Assembly (NCBI GenBank): GCA_018262455.1
Contig: JAGSPR010000099.1
Span: 1 to 17,200 of the forward strand
Direction of reading: 5' to 3'
DNA from: Deltaproteobacteria bacterium
Lineage (GTDB): Bacteria > Myxococcota > Polyangia > Haliangiales > Haliangiaceae
Length of the DNA: 17,200 nucleotides
Positions within the stretch are counted from its first letter, which is position 1. Each line of letters starts with the position of its first letter. The position numbers and the translations under genes were made by a program. Of this stretch, positions 1 to 7,227 are shown one piece after another. Under the pieces are notes generated by a model. The model saw only the letters and a list, made by a program, of their open reading frames with translations. It did no database searches and was not told the DNA's origin.

Positions 1-849
1 CTGATCGATCAGCGGCTGCGGATGCTCGATCCGGACACCCATCGCGAACGGCTTGGCTTCGAGCCGGACGCCGGCGCGCTCGAGCACATCGTGGACGTCG
101 CGCGCCGAGTGCCCGGTCGCGACGACCACTGCACGCCCGATCAGCTCGTCTCCGCCTGCGAGCCGGACCCCGATCGCGCGGCCGTCATGCACGACGAGCT
201 CGACCACGCGCGCGCCGAACCGGACCTCGGAGCCGACGTGCTCGAGCCGCTCGCGCATCGCGGTGATGACCTTCGGCAGCTTGTTGGAGCCGATGTGCGG
301 TCGGGCATCGAGCAGGATCTCGTGCGGTGCGCCGTGCACGGCGAGGATCTCGATGACGTCGCGGATGTCGCCGCGCTTGTGCGAGCGCGTGTAGAGCTTG
401 CCGTCGGAGTACGTCCCGGCCCCGCCCTCCCCGTAGCAGTAGTTCGAATCGGGATCGACGTGGCCGTGCCGGGTGAGGCCCTTGAGGTCGCGGCGACGTG
501 CCTGCACCGGCTTGCCGCGATCGACGATGATCGACTTGACGCCTGCCCGCGCGAGCTCGTACGCACAGAACAGCCCCGCCGGTCCTCCGCCCACGATCAG
601 CACGGGCGCGCCGGAGACCTCTCGCGGGGGCGCCCCGCCGAGCTCGCCGGCGGTGACCGTTCCGACGACGATATGGAACCGCACGCGACCACGCCGCGCA
701 TCGATCGATCGCTTGCGGACCTCGAGCGCGGGCAACTCGTCCGCGGGGACCCCGAGCTGGGCGGCGAGGTGCTTGGCAAGCGAGGCCAGATCGTCGGGAT
801 CGTCGAGCCCGATCTCGACGCTGTAGTCCCGGTCCGGATCGAGCTGCAT
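1..849 (-). CDS. FAD-dependent dehydrogenase (COG2509-like), N-terminal part, runs off left edge
   Basis: This is an open frame of 283 codons read from ATG at 849 down to base 1, with no stop before the edge. An in-frame TAG lies just upstream of the ATG, so the start is bounded. After an N-terminal extension of about 80 residues comes a dinucleotide-binding motif, VLIVGGGPAGLF (GGGPAG at residues 87-92), followed by an acidic strand end (IIVDRG, about 107-112). A conserved-looking YGEGGAGTYSDGKL segment lies near 140-152, and VVVATGHSARDV near 231-242 is the second FAD-contact motif. The N-terminal extension, Rossmann motif and EGGAGTYSDGKL match the uncharacterised FAD-dependent dehydrogenases of COG2509, which are cytoplasmic and of unknown substrate. 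The gene is divergent from the lipoprotein gene at 899 across a 49-bp gap. The family call is firm; the reaction is unknown, and the C-terminal half is outside the window. Confidence 0.85.
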   Translation of the reverse strand, partial: MQLDPDRDYSVEIGLDDPDDLASLAKHLAAQLGVPADELPALEVRKRSIDARRGRVRFHIVVGTVTAGELGGAPPREVSGAPVLIVGGGPAGLFCAYELARAGVKSIIVDRGKPVQARRRDLKGLTRHGHVDPDSNYCYGEGGAGTYSDGKLYTRSHKRGDIRDVIEILAVHGAPHEILLDARPHIGSNKLPKVITAMRERLEHVGSEVRFGARVVELVVHDGRAIGVRLAGGDELIGRAVVVATGHSARDVHDVLERAGVRLEAKPFAMGVRIEHPQPLIDQ

Positions 850-898
850 GTCGCGCGAATTCTAGCGGATGACCTCGCGCCGTACTACGTTCCGTACC

Positions 899-1807
899 AT
901 GCGCACAAAGCCGGTGGTCCTCCTGGTACTCGCCCTCGCGGCCTGTGGATCCAAGAAGCACGATGGAGGCGGTGGCAGTGGCAGTGGCTCGGCGGACACC
1001 AAGCCGGTGGCTGTCGAGAAGGCGATCTCCTGCCCACCGGGCGGCGTCATCAAGGATGGCGCGTGTGTCGTGGTGGTGACGCCCGAGAAACTCGCGGTCG
1101 TCGTTGCTCAGCAGACGCGGCTCGACGATCTCGCCAAGCTGCTCGACAAGATCGACACGGTCGCCGCGCCGATCGAGCTGCTCAACGCGTTCCGCAAGCT
1201 CGACGAATGGAAGACCCTCACCGCCAAGTTCGAGAAGCTCAAGACGGTCGACGAGGTCGTCACCCAGCTCGACGTCGGCGTGAAGACGCTGCGCATGTTC
1301 AAGGGCGGCCTCGGGGAGGCTTCGGGCCGGCTCGGGAACCTGAACCAGGAGCTCGGACGCCTGATGAAGGACACCGGCGCCAGCCGCAAGATCGAGGAGG
1401 TTCGCGCGCAGGTGTCGAGCGAGGTGCGGAGCACCGTCGAGCCACTGGCAGCGCAGGTGACCGACACGATCCAGAACGGACTGACGCCGCTGACGCTCAA
1501 GCTCGACGAGGTGTCGGCCGTGATCGAGCTGACCTGCGCCACGGCCAGGCTCAGCGGCGCCGGTCCCAGCACGAAGGAATTGTGCAAGCAGGCGCGAGAC
1601 GTGTTCGCGAAGGGCATCGCCTATCTCGAGGATTTCAAGGCTCGCCCGGCGCAGGTGTTCGACGAGCTCGCGAAGAGCCTCGAGACCGAGCTCGATCAGC
1701 TGATCGATAGCCAGTCCAAGCAGCTGATCGACCTCGCCCAGACCAAGGTCAACCAGGCCCTGAACCTGCCCGCCGGCTCGGGGAGCGGTTCCGGATCCGC
1801 GAAGTAG
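899..1807 (+). CDS. Putative coiled-coil lipoprotein of unknown function
   Basis: The protein has 302 residues. I chose the ATG at 899 over an in-frame start 30 bases upstream because it begins directly with a lipoprotein signal: MRTKPVVLLVLALAAC, basic n-region, hydrophobic core and a lipobox ending at Cys16. A Gly/Ser linker (about 23-32) follows, then a short Cys-containing segment (C45, C56). From about 62 to 290 the sequence is charged and helix-favouring with heptad-like Leu/Val spacing and no recognisable catalytic motif, suggesting a long alpha-helical or coiled-coil domain; C213 and C229 could pair. It ends with a GSGSGSGS tail. Expected location is the envelope, lipid-anchored. No family is recognised. 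The next gene in the same direction begins 136 bp downstream. Confidence is high that it is a gene and a lipoprotein; its function is unknown. Confidence 0.8.
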   Translation: MRTKPVVLLVLALAACGSKKHDGGGGSGSGSADTKPVAVEKAISCPPGGVIKDGACVVVVTPEKLAVVVAQQTRLDDLAKLLDKIDTVAAPIELLNAFRKLDEWKTLTAKFEKLKTVDEVVTQLDVGVKTLRMFKGGLGEASGRLGNLNQELGRLMKDTGASRKIEEVRAQVSSEVRSTVEPLAAQVTDTIQNGLTPLTLKLDEVSAVIELTCATARLSGAGPSTKELCKQARDVFAKGIAYLEDFKARPAQVFDELAKSLETELDQLIDSQSKQLIDLAQTKVNQALNLPAGSGSGSGSAK

Positions 1808-1943
1808 CGGCCCTCTCGGGAATCGCGCGTTGAAGCGCGCCATGACGCTCACACGGAGGCGTGAACCGGCGTTCTCACGGCTGTCGGGGCAGGCTCGGTT
1901 CGTGGCTGCACGGCGCGGCACGCTCGGTGCACGGGCGGCGGAC
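1808..1943. other. Intergenic gap between two lipoprotein genes
   Basis: This 136-bp gap has short inverted repeats (GCGCG/CGCGC near 1825-1840 and CGTGA 1860-1864 with TCACG 1875-1879) but no T-run or convincing promoter. I see nothing I can name in it. Confidence 0.3.
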
Positions 1944-3539
1944 ATGCGGCGTCTCGGTTGCTCGTTCGTCCTTGCCTTCGCGGCCTGCGGAGGTGCCCCT
2001 CATCGCGCGCACACGGCGTCCGAAGCCAGCGAGGCGGTGCCCGAGGACGACCACTGGGAGACCGTGACCGACCGCAAGCTCGTCCATGCCGAGCGCTGTG
2101 GCGTGGGCCCGTTCGAGGTCGTGTTTCCCGCGCGCCAGGACACGTGGGGCCGCCGCGTCGTCATGCTGATCCACGGGCCGCGCAAGCTCAAGGTCGCCAG
2201 CCGGTTCGACGGCATCGCGGCGGGGACCACCGATCGCATGACCTGGCAAACCGGCCTGGGCTTCCCCACGGAGCCGGAGGGCGATCACTCGCGCTGCCGC
2301 AGCCCGACTGGGCCCGAGCTGAGTCGATCTGTTTCGGTCCGCCGCGAAGCAAGGATCGAAACTTCCTCACAGCGAGGGTCCCCCTTGTGGGGGGCCCCAC
2401 CGATCGGGGGGAACCCTGCCGGCGTGCCGGTAGGGGGGCGGAGCCCTGGAGCGATCGCGGCGGTTGTTCCGGTGACCACGCGGCCCGGCGGCCCGACGAA
2501 GCCGGGCAAACCGAGCAAGCCTGGCAAGGTGGTGGTCGGCAAGCCACCCGGCGAGCCTGCTCCTCCGGCTCGCCGCTACGCGTCGGATCTCACCAGCGCC
2601 GAGCTGGCCACGTTGCAGGTCTACACGGGCGACATTGTCGGGATGCCCAAGCCGCAGGCGGCCGCGTACGGATGGTTGCCCCGGGGCAATCCGCTGTACT
2701 ACGCCGACGAGTACTGGACGAGCCGATCGACGACGAGCAGTGGAACGGACTCGATCCGGATCCGGTTCTGGTTCGAGGAGCCGGCCGATCTCGAGGGTGT
2801 GGTCTTCGAGTTCCTCGATCAGCAGCTCACCCCGGATCTACCGATCGCGGAGTACCAGCCGCGATTCGAAGCGCGCGTCCAGGCCGCGAACGCTCGCCGC
2901 GAGGCCAGCCGGCCGCCGCCGCCGGCGTGCAAGACGTGCGCACAGGACGAGCTGAACGCACGCGTGCTGCGGTGCAACGCCGACGAGAGCCGCGACGAGT
3001 GCACGATCTTCCACCGCCGCGGTGACCGCATGCCGCCGCCGCGCAAGCCCGAGATCCAGCCGCGGGCTCCCGGTCCTGGCGTCGACTGGATCGCGGGCTA
3101 CTGGATGTGGAGCGAGGATCTCGTGGACTTCGTGTGGATCGAGGGCACGTACGTGGTGCGTGCACCGGTCGTCGCCGCGGCGCCCCCCGAGCCGACGCCT
3201 CTCCCGGCGCCGGTCGCGATCCCCGCGCCGCCGCCGGCGCCCACGCCGCCGCCGGTCACGGTCGTGGCACCCGAGCCCATCGTCGAACCCCCGCGCGAGG
3301 TCAGCGTCAGCCTGCCGCCCGCACCGGCCGCCCGCGTCGAGGTGATCGCGCCGCCGCCGCCGCTCACCGGCGCACTGTGGATTCCCGGGCACTGGGAGCT
3401 CCTCGGCGCGACGTGGCGATGGTCGCCGGGGCGCTGGGTGCAACCGCCGCGCGCCGGCGAGCGGTTCCGTGCGCCGGCGATCCAGCTCCGCGGCAAGGTG
3501 CGCGTCTACCTGCCCGGGCGCTGGATCCGCGTGCGGTGA
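1944..3539 (+). CDS. Putative lipoprotein with WxxGxW-type repeats and proline-rich linkers
   Basis: The protein has 531 residues. The frame is open from a TTG at 1830, but the ATG at 1944 gives a compact signal, MRRLGCSFVLAFAACGG, with a likely lipidated Cys15, so I prefer it. An N-terminal region (about 35-115) has no family I recognise. Residues 130-164 are encoded by a hairpin-rich repeat-like stretch (see the repeat entry) and have odd Gly/Pro/Arg composition. A basic Pro/Gly/Lys linker (about 180-210) precedes a second domain (about 211-355) with a Cys-rich patch (C329, C332, C344, C353). The C-terminal third has WIAGYW (about 382-387), a long Pro/Ala/Val linker (about 405-475), WIPGHW (about 479-484) and SPGRW (494-498), the pattern of WxxGxW-repeat envelope proteins. 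It converges on the gene ending at 3553 with a 13-bp gap. Function unknown. Confidence 0.75.
   Translation: MRRLGCSFVLAFAACGGAPHRAHTASEASEAVPEDDHWETVTDRKLVHAERCGVGPFEVVFPARQDTWGRRVVMLIHGPRKLKVASRFDGIAAGTTDRMTWQTGLGFPTEPEGDHSRCRSPTGPELSRSVSVRREARIETSSQRGSPLWGAPPIGGNPAGVPVGGRSPGAIAAVVPVTTRPGGPTKPGKPSKPGKVVVGKPPGEPAPPARRYASDLTSAELATLQVYTGDIVGMPKPQAAAYGWLPRGNPLYYADEYWTSRSTTSSGTDSIRIRFWFEEPADLEGVVFEFLDQQLTPDLPIAEYQPRFEARVQAANARREASRPPPPACKTCAQDELNARVLRCNADESRDECTIFHRRGDRMPPPRKPEIQPRAPGPGVDWIAGYWMWSEDLVDFVWIEGTYVVRAPVVAAAPPEPTPLPAPVAIPAPPPAPTPPPVTVVAPEPIVEPPREVSVSLPPAPAARVEVIAPPPPLTGALWIPGHWELLGATWRWSPGRWVQPPRAGERFRAPAIQLRGKVRVYLPGRWIRVR
2331..2435. repeat. Palindromic repeat-like element with three hairpins, in frame inside a lipoprotein gene
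   Basis: Three inverted repeats lie in tandem. The first is GTTTCGGTCC (2331-2340) against GGATCGAAAC (2353-2362), nine of ten pairs. The second is GGGTCCCCC (2376-2384) against GGGGGGCCC (2389-2397), eight of nine pairs with loop TTGT. The third is CCCTGCCGG (2414-2422) against CCGGTAGGG (2427-2435), with one G-T wobble and loop CGTG. The G/C homopolymer runs are unlike the surrounding coding sequence. The host frame stays open through the whole element. True ends are not visible; flanking bases from about 2318 to 2452 may belong. A dispersed intragenic palindromic element is the best reading, but no second copy occurs in this window. Confidence 0.5.
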
Positions 3540-3552
3540 TCGGGCTCCGTCG

Positions 3553-5268
3553 TCACGGATCGGAGGCGTCCCAGAAGTCGACCTCGGCCTGGACGATCGA
3601 GGACAGATCCTCGCCGCCGCCACCCTTGACGACCCACAGGTAGTCGGTGAAGAAGTTGTTGCGCGTGCGGGTGACGCCGTGGTGCGGCTCGTCCGCGAGG
3701 ATCTGCTCCGGCTTGAGCGCCGTACCACCGTGCTGGTGGCAACCGATGCAGTTGGTGGAGGCGTTGCTCTTGCCCTGTTCGAGGTAGGGATTCGAGCACC
3801 AGCTCGGCGCACCGACGCCGCCGTGCACCGCGGCCAGGGCATCGCCGAGCGAGCCCGACGCACCGCCGCGCGGATCGGGATCGCGCTCGACGTAGCTCGA
3901 CGACACGCACATCTTGTAGTTCCGCCACGGCCCGGGCAGCGCCGCGATCGACGCCGGGCGATCGGCGCCGAAGTCGGTGTCGGGCTGCGGCGACCACCAC
4001 AGCGTGATCCACATCCAGTGGTCGAGCTCCTTGGACATCACGTGGAGCGCCGGCATGCGGAAGCTCGCGCCGGTCGGCAGGGTCACCGTGTAGATGCTCG
4101 CGGCCTGCGGATCGGCGGCGCCATCGGCGTTCCAGATCGCGTCGCCCGCGAGCCGCGACGTCATGCGCGCGCCGCTGGTGTCGAAGATCGGCAGCAGCTC
4201 GCCCGGGAGCTGGCGTCGCCATTCGGCCTTGACGACCACCCCGTCGCGGGGAAGCTCGCCCCCGAGGCAGGCGGGATCGCGGACGTCCTGTTCGAGGTAC
4301 TCGACCTCGACGTCGACGTGCCCTGGCTGCGCGCCGAACCCTGCGCCGAACAGGCCGACATACACGGGCCCGTCGCCGGCGGTGCTGCACTCCTCGTTGC
4401 TCGAGTCCCCGCTCGAGCGACAATCGAACAGCTCGGTGGTGGGCGGGGCGCCGCGGCGGACGTAGAGGTCGGCATCGCCTTGCCCGTGCGAGCGGACGTG
4501 GACCGGACCGTCACCCGCCTGGAACGGGCCGAGCACGCGGAACCCGCACTGCGCGAGCTCGACAGCCTCGGTCTGGGTCACCGCGCGAGGCTCGCGCATC
4601 GGATCGGTCACGAACGGATCGGGATCGGCGGCGAGCCGGCAGGCGTACTGCTTGGCGTAGCTCTCGACGAGGTGGCCCATCGCGCCGGGGCTGTAGCCGA
4701 CCCGGGAGACGCCGCCCACGCCATCGGCCTTGCCCTGCGTGTCGATCGCGGCGAGGTATTCGAGGTAGCGCTGCTCCGGCCACGCGGGATCCTGGTCGAG
4801 CGCCTGCGCGTTCCACGCGAACCCGGCCGTGGCGTCGATCGGCGCGCGCGCCGCGCGGCCCGCGACGCCGAGGTCGCGGTAGAGCTTCTTGAACACGCGC
4901 TCGAAGTCGTCGCGCGCGTACCAGGTGTGCCACGCGGGGACGACGGGCTGCGTGCCGCCGAAGCTGGGAGCGAGCTTGGGTTCGCCGAGCGGGACCGGTT
5001 GCAGCACGCGTCCGACGATCTGCCAGGCAGCCTGACGGCGCGCGGCGATCGACGCTTCGAGCTCGCCATCGCGGGCCGCGAGCCCGAGATCCGGGGCGTA
5101 CGGCGCGGCCAGGCCGATGACCTTGCGGTCCTCGACGGTGGCGGCGCTGCTCGCGGTGCCGAGCTGACACTGCGCGGTCTTGTCGATCGCGTTGTCACCG
5201 CAGGCCGCGGCACCGGTTGCGGCAACGACGAGGAACGGCACGACACGCACGGGCAGCCAGTCTAGCAT
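3553..5268 (-). CDS. Putative lipoprotein with one c-type heme motif and a PPC-like domain
   Basis: The protein has 571 residues. The frame also opens at a GTG at 5274, but the ATG at 5268 has a Shine-Dalgarno-like GGTGGAG (5274-5280) five bases upstream and starts the signal directly. The signal MLDWLPVRVVPFLVVAATGAAAC ends at a likely lipidated Cys23. The middle holds a beta-rich segment (about 246-326) with DADLYVRRG and paired cysteines, typical of pre-peptidase C-terminal (PPC) domains. One heme c attachment motif, CIGCH, lies at about 507-511 and is followed by further His residues. Conserved Trp/Asp-rich stretches in between match nothing I recognise. Export and CxxCH imply a periplasmic or surface heme protein; only one heme is predicted and the distal ligand is not evident. 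It sits 21 bp downstream of the small membrane protein gene, so the two are probably co-transcribed. A related PPC segment occurs in the lipoprotein ending at 7228. Confidence 0.8.
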   Translation of the reverse strand: MLDWLPVRVVPFLVVAATGAAACGDNAIDKTAQCQLGTASSAATVEDRKVIGLAAPYAPDLGLAARDGELEASIAARRQAAWQIVGRVLQPVPLGEPKLAPSFGGTQPVVPAWHTWYARDDFERVFKKLYRDLGVAGRAARAPIDATAGFAWNAQALDQDPAWPEQRYLEYLAAIDTQGKADGVGGVSRVGYSPGAMGHLVESYAKQYACRLAADPDPFVTDPMREPRAVTQTEAVELAQCGFRVLGPFQAGDGPVHVRSHGQGDADLYVRRGAPPTTELFDCRSSGDSSNEECSTAGDGPVYVGLFGAGFGAQPGHVDVEVEYLEQDVRDPACLGGELPRDGVVVKAEWRRQLPGELLPIFDTSGARMTSRLAGDAIWNADGAADPQAASIYTVTLPTGASFRMPALHVMSKELDHWMWITLWWSPQPDTDFGADRPASIAALPGPWRNYKMCVSSSYVERDPDPRGGASGSLGDALAAVHGGVGAPSWCSNPYLEQGKSNASTNCIGCHQHGGTALKPEQILADEPHHGVTRTRNNFFTDYLWVVKGGGGEDLSSIVQAEVDFWDASDP

Positions 5269-5273
5269 CGCCA

Positions 5274-5280
5274 CTCCACC
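5274..5280 (-). promoter_or_regulatory. Ribosome binding site deciding the start at 5268
   Basis: The minus strand reads GGTGGAG, then five bases, then ATG at 5268. The alternative GTG start two codons earlier would overlap this site, so the ATG is favoured. Confidence 0.6.
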
Positions 5281-5289
5281 GCCTCGTGG

Positions 5290-5463
5290 CTAATCGAGAT
5301 CGCGCCCCGTGAGGTCGACGACGATCTTCTGGGTCGACCGCGCCGGATCGTCCGCCCGCCGGCTCGCTTGCGCGCGACGTTCCCGACGTTCATCGAGCCG
5401 GCCGATCGCGTCGATCGCCACCAGGACGACGACGATCACGAGTACGATCAACGCTGCGTCCAT
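5290..5463 (-). CDS. Small single-pass membrane protein, hypothetical
   Basis: This predicted protein has 57 residues from ATG at 5463; a GTG at 5502 would add 13 residues that do not resemble a signal. Residues 3-20 are a continuous hydrophobic segment (ALIVLVIVVVLVAIDAI). A strongly basic stretch follows (RLDERRERRAQASRRADD), and the tail is polar (KIVVDLTGRDLD). The charge pattern predicts an inner-membrane protein with its C-terminus in the cytoplasm. It lies 86 bp after the kinase stop and 21 bp before the heme-motif lipoprotein gene on the same strand. Its position between them makes a shared transcript likely. No family is recognised. As a short frame in GC-rich DNA it could be spurious, but the clean membrane segment and tight spacing favour a real gene. 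Confidence 0.55.
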   Translation of the reverse strand: MDAALIVLVIVVVLVAIDAIGRLDERRERRAQASRRADDPARSTQKIVVDLTGRDLD

Positions 5464-5536
5464 CTCCGAGGATGTAGCCGATCGAACGGCAGGGAGTTGC
5501 ACCGTTCACGCGATTCTCACGTGCCCGGAGGTCCAC

Positions 5537-5551
5537 GAGGTCCCCGACCTC
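5537..5551. other. Perfect short hairpin at the kinase gene 3' end
   Basis: GAGGTC (5537-5542) and GACCTC (5546-5551) are perfect inverted repeats around CCC, overlapping the kinase stop codon. Another GAGGTC at 5528-5533 could compete for the same partner. No T-run follows on either strand, so a classical intrinsic terminator is not supported; a transcript-end or processing hairpin is possible. Confidence 0.3.
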
Positions 5552-7151
5552 AGTCACGCTGACCGAGGTCGACGGTGATGGTCAGCGTCGGAGTCTGGCT
5601 CTTGGCGAGGGTCTCCTCGTCGACACGCCGGAACTCGGTCCACCAGTGCTGCGCAGCCGACTCGTCCCAGTCGTTGGTGGCGGGCAACGCGCGCAGGGCG
5701 GTGGCCATCTCGAGAGCGCTGGCGAACCGCGCTTCTGGCCGCTTCTCGAGACACCTCATGAGGATGGCCTCGAGCTCCGGTGGGACGTGGATCGCGGGGA
5801 GCTTGGAGGGCGGCGTCGGTGTCGCGGTCACGTGCTGGATGCAGATCTCGATGGACGTCTTGCCTTCGAACACCCGGCGCCCGGTGAGCAAGTAGTAGCC
5901 GACCGCCCCGAGCGCGTAGAGATCGGCCGTGGCGCCGATGGTGTCGGGAGCGGTGATGGCCTCGGGTGCGACGTACGCGGGCGTGCCGAGGATCACCTGG
6001 CTCGAGTTGCCGGCCTCCGAGGTGATCTCCTTGACCAGCCCGAAGTCGACGACCTTCGCGACATCGGGCATGCCGCCGCGCTCGCACAGGATGATGTTGG
6101 CCGGCTTGATGTCGCGGTGGATAATGTTGTTTTGGTGCGCCTCCTGGAGGGCACCGCAGACCTGGATCAGGATGTGCGCGACGCGTCCGGCTGGCTGCTG
6201 GCCGTGCCTGCGCACCAGGAGCTCGAGGTCGATACCACCTCCGAGGTACTCCATCGCGTAATAGAACACGCCGTCGGGGCTGCGACCGTAGTCGTAGACC
6301 GCGACGGTGTTGGGGTGCGTGAGCTGGCTCATGTGGCGAACCTCGCGCTCGAACCTCTCGAGGTTGTCGATGCCGACCCGGTCGGGCAGCAGCAGCTTCA
6401 CCGCGGTGGGCCGGCGCAGCATGATGTGGTGCGCGCGATAGACCGCGCCCATCCCACCCTCGCCGATCTTGCGCTCGAGCGTGTACTGGCCCATCTGCAC
6501 GGCGGCGTTGACCTGGCGGCGGAGCCCGTAGATCACGCGAGATCCGGTGGTCGCGAGCAGCACCGCGACGCCGCTCAGCACCGTGGCCCCGACGAAGAAC
6601 ACCGGCCCGGGTGCGCCGACGGTGACGAAGATCGAGAGCACCAGGGCCGCGCAGACCATCGGGGAAAGCGTCGCGATCGCGGTCAGGGCGGTCCACCGCC
6701 CGCTGCTCGGGATGATGATCGCGCGGGTCGACACGGTGAACGACGCGTACATGAAGCAGGTGTAGTGCGCGGGCGGGAAGTCGTAGGCGAGCAGCGTGAC
6801 CGAGGCGAGCACGGCCCCGCAGCCGGCCGCGAAGAACAGGTCGAGCGCGTAGAGCTTGCCGGCGCTGAGGCGCTGCCGGAGGAGTATCGCGCGCCAGATG
6901 ACGGCGATCCCTGCCAGCGAGCCGGTCCCGATGACGTAGATCGCGCTCTGATAGACCGGCCGGATCTCGGGATAAAGCAGCTCGTAGAGCACCCACTGCG
7001 CCGCGACCAGGATCAGGTATGCCCAGAACATGAACTTCCAGAGCACCGTCAGCCGGCCCTGGAAGTTCGCGCGCGACTCCTCCTCGGTGGTCGCCCCGGC
7101 GAGCAGGCGCATCATCCGTCGGCTCGTTCCCGGATCCACCACGACGTCCAC
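5550..7151 (-). CDS. Membrane-anchored Hanks-type Ser/Thr protein kinase
   Basis: The protein has 533 residues from GTG at 7151; GTG codons at 7142 and 7139 and ATGs at 7115 and 7112 are alternatives. The N-terminal half has about six hydrophobic segments (near 38-58, 65-90, 100-124, 128-147, 153-178 and 183-207). The kinase domain fills about 222-490: glycine loop GEGGMGAVY (230-238), Lys252 in TAVKLL, an alpha-C glutamate in FEREVRHM, catalytic HRDIKPAN (345-352, Asp347), DFG (369-371), and GTPAYVAPE closing the activation segment at 397. All key residues are present, so it should be an active RD-type kinase that phosphorylates Ser/Thr of unknown partners. With an even number of membrane passes, the kinase and N-terminus would both be cytoplasmic. 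A membrane domain ahead of the kinase reverses the usual PknB order and has no large external sensor. It lies 76 bp downstream of the large heme-motif lipoprotein gene, same strand. Confidence 0.93.
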   Translation of the reverse strand: MDVVVDPGTSRRMMRLLAGATTEEESRANFQGRLTVLWKFMFWAYLILVAAQWVLYELLYPEIRPVYQSAIYVIGTGSLAGIAVIWRAILLRQRLSAGKLYALDLFFAAGCGAVLASVTLLAYDFPPAHYTCFMYASFTVSTRAIIIPSSGRWTALTAIATLSPMVCAALVLSIFVTVGAPGPVFFVGATVLSGVAVLLATTGSRVIYGLRRQVNAAVQMGQYTLERKIGEGGMGAVYRAHHIMLRRPTAVKLLLPDRVGIDNLERFEREVRHMSQLTHPNTVAVYDYGRSPDGVFYYAMEYLGGGIDLELLVRRHGQQPAGRVAHILIQVCGALQEAHQNNIIHRDIKPANIILCERGGMPDVAKVVDFGLVKEITSEAGNSSQVILGTPAYVAPEAITAPDTIGATADLYALGAVGYYLLTGRRVFEGKTSIEICIQHVTATPTPPSKLPAIHVPPELEAILMRCLEKRPEARFASALEMATALRALPATNDWDESAAQHWWTEFRRVDEETLAKSQTPTLTITVDLGQRD

Positions 7152-7182
7152 CTTCCACCGAATCTTGCCCGAAAACGACGAA

Positions 7183-7211
7183 GTTCACGCGCGCTTCACG
7201 CACGCGTGAAC
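7183..7211 (-). terminator. Inverted repeat between heme-motif lipoprotein and kinase genes; terminator or operator
   Basis: Nine-base perfect arms, GTTCACGCG (7183-7191) and CGCGTGAAC (7203-7211), flank an 11-base spacer that holds another TTCACGC. On the minus strand the hairpin starts 16 bases past the stop at 7228 and is followed by TTCGTCGTTTT, a loose T-rich run, which would fit a weak or partial terminator. The three copies of TTCACGC (two direct, one inverted) could equally be an operator for the kinase gene. Confidence 0.4.
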
Positions 7212-7227
7212 CTCACCGGCAGCCGAA

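Noticed and set aside
22..1710. Long plus-strand open frame of 562 codons
   Set aside because: It runs antisense to the FAD dehydrogenase and then out of frame through the coiled-coil lipoprotein gene; its composition is Arg/Asp-rich with no domain, typical of a GC-rich shadow.
1830..1943. Upstream TTG start for the WxxGxW lipoprotein
   Set aside because: The added 38 residues are Arg-rich and would place the lipoprotein signal internally; ATG at 1944 fits better.
185..1945. Long minus-strand open frame of 586 codons
   Set aside because: It crosses two genes of opposite orientation out of frame and has no recognisable motif. The true dehydrogenase frame begins at 849.
2300..2460. Frameshift or pseudogene in the WxxGxW lipoprotein gene
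   Set aside because: The composition change suggested it, but the frame is open from 1944 to 3539 and the downstream domains are in the same frame as the signal peptide.
3469..5265. Plus-strand open frame antisense to the one-CxxCH lipoprotein
   Set aside because: The minus-strand frame has a signal peptide, CxxCH and a PPC-like domain; the plus frame is low-complexity Arg/Ala/Val/Asp sequence.
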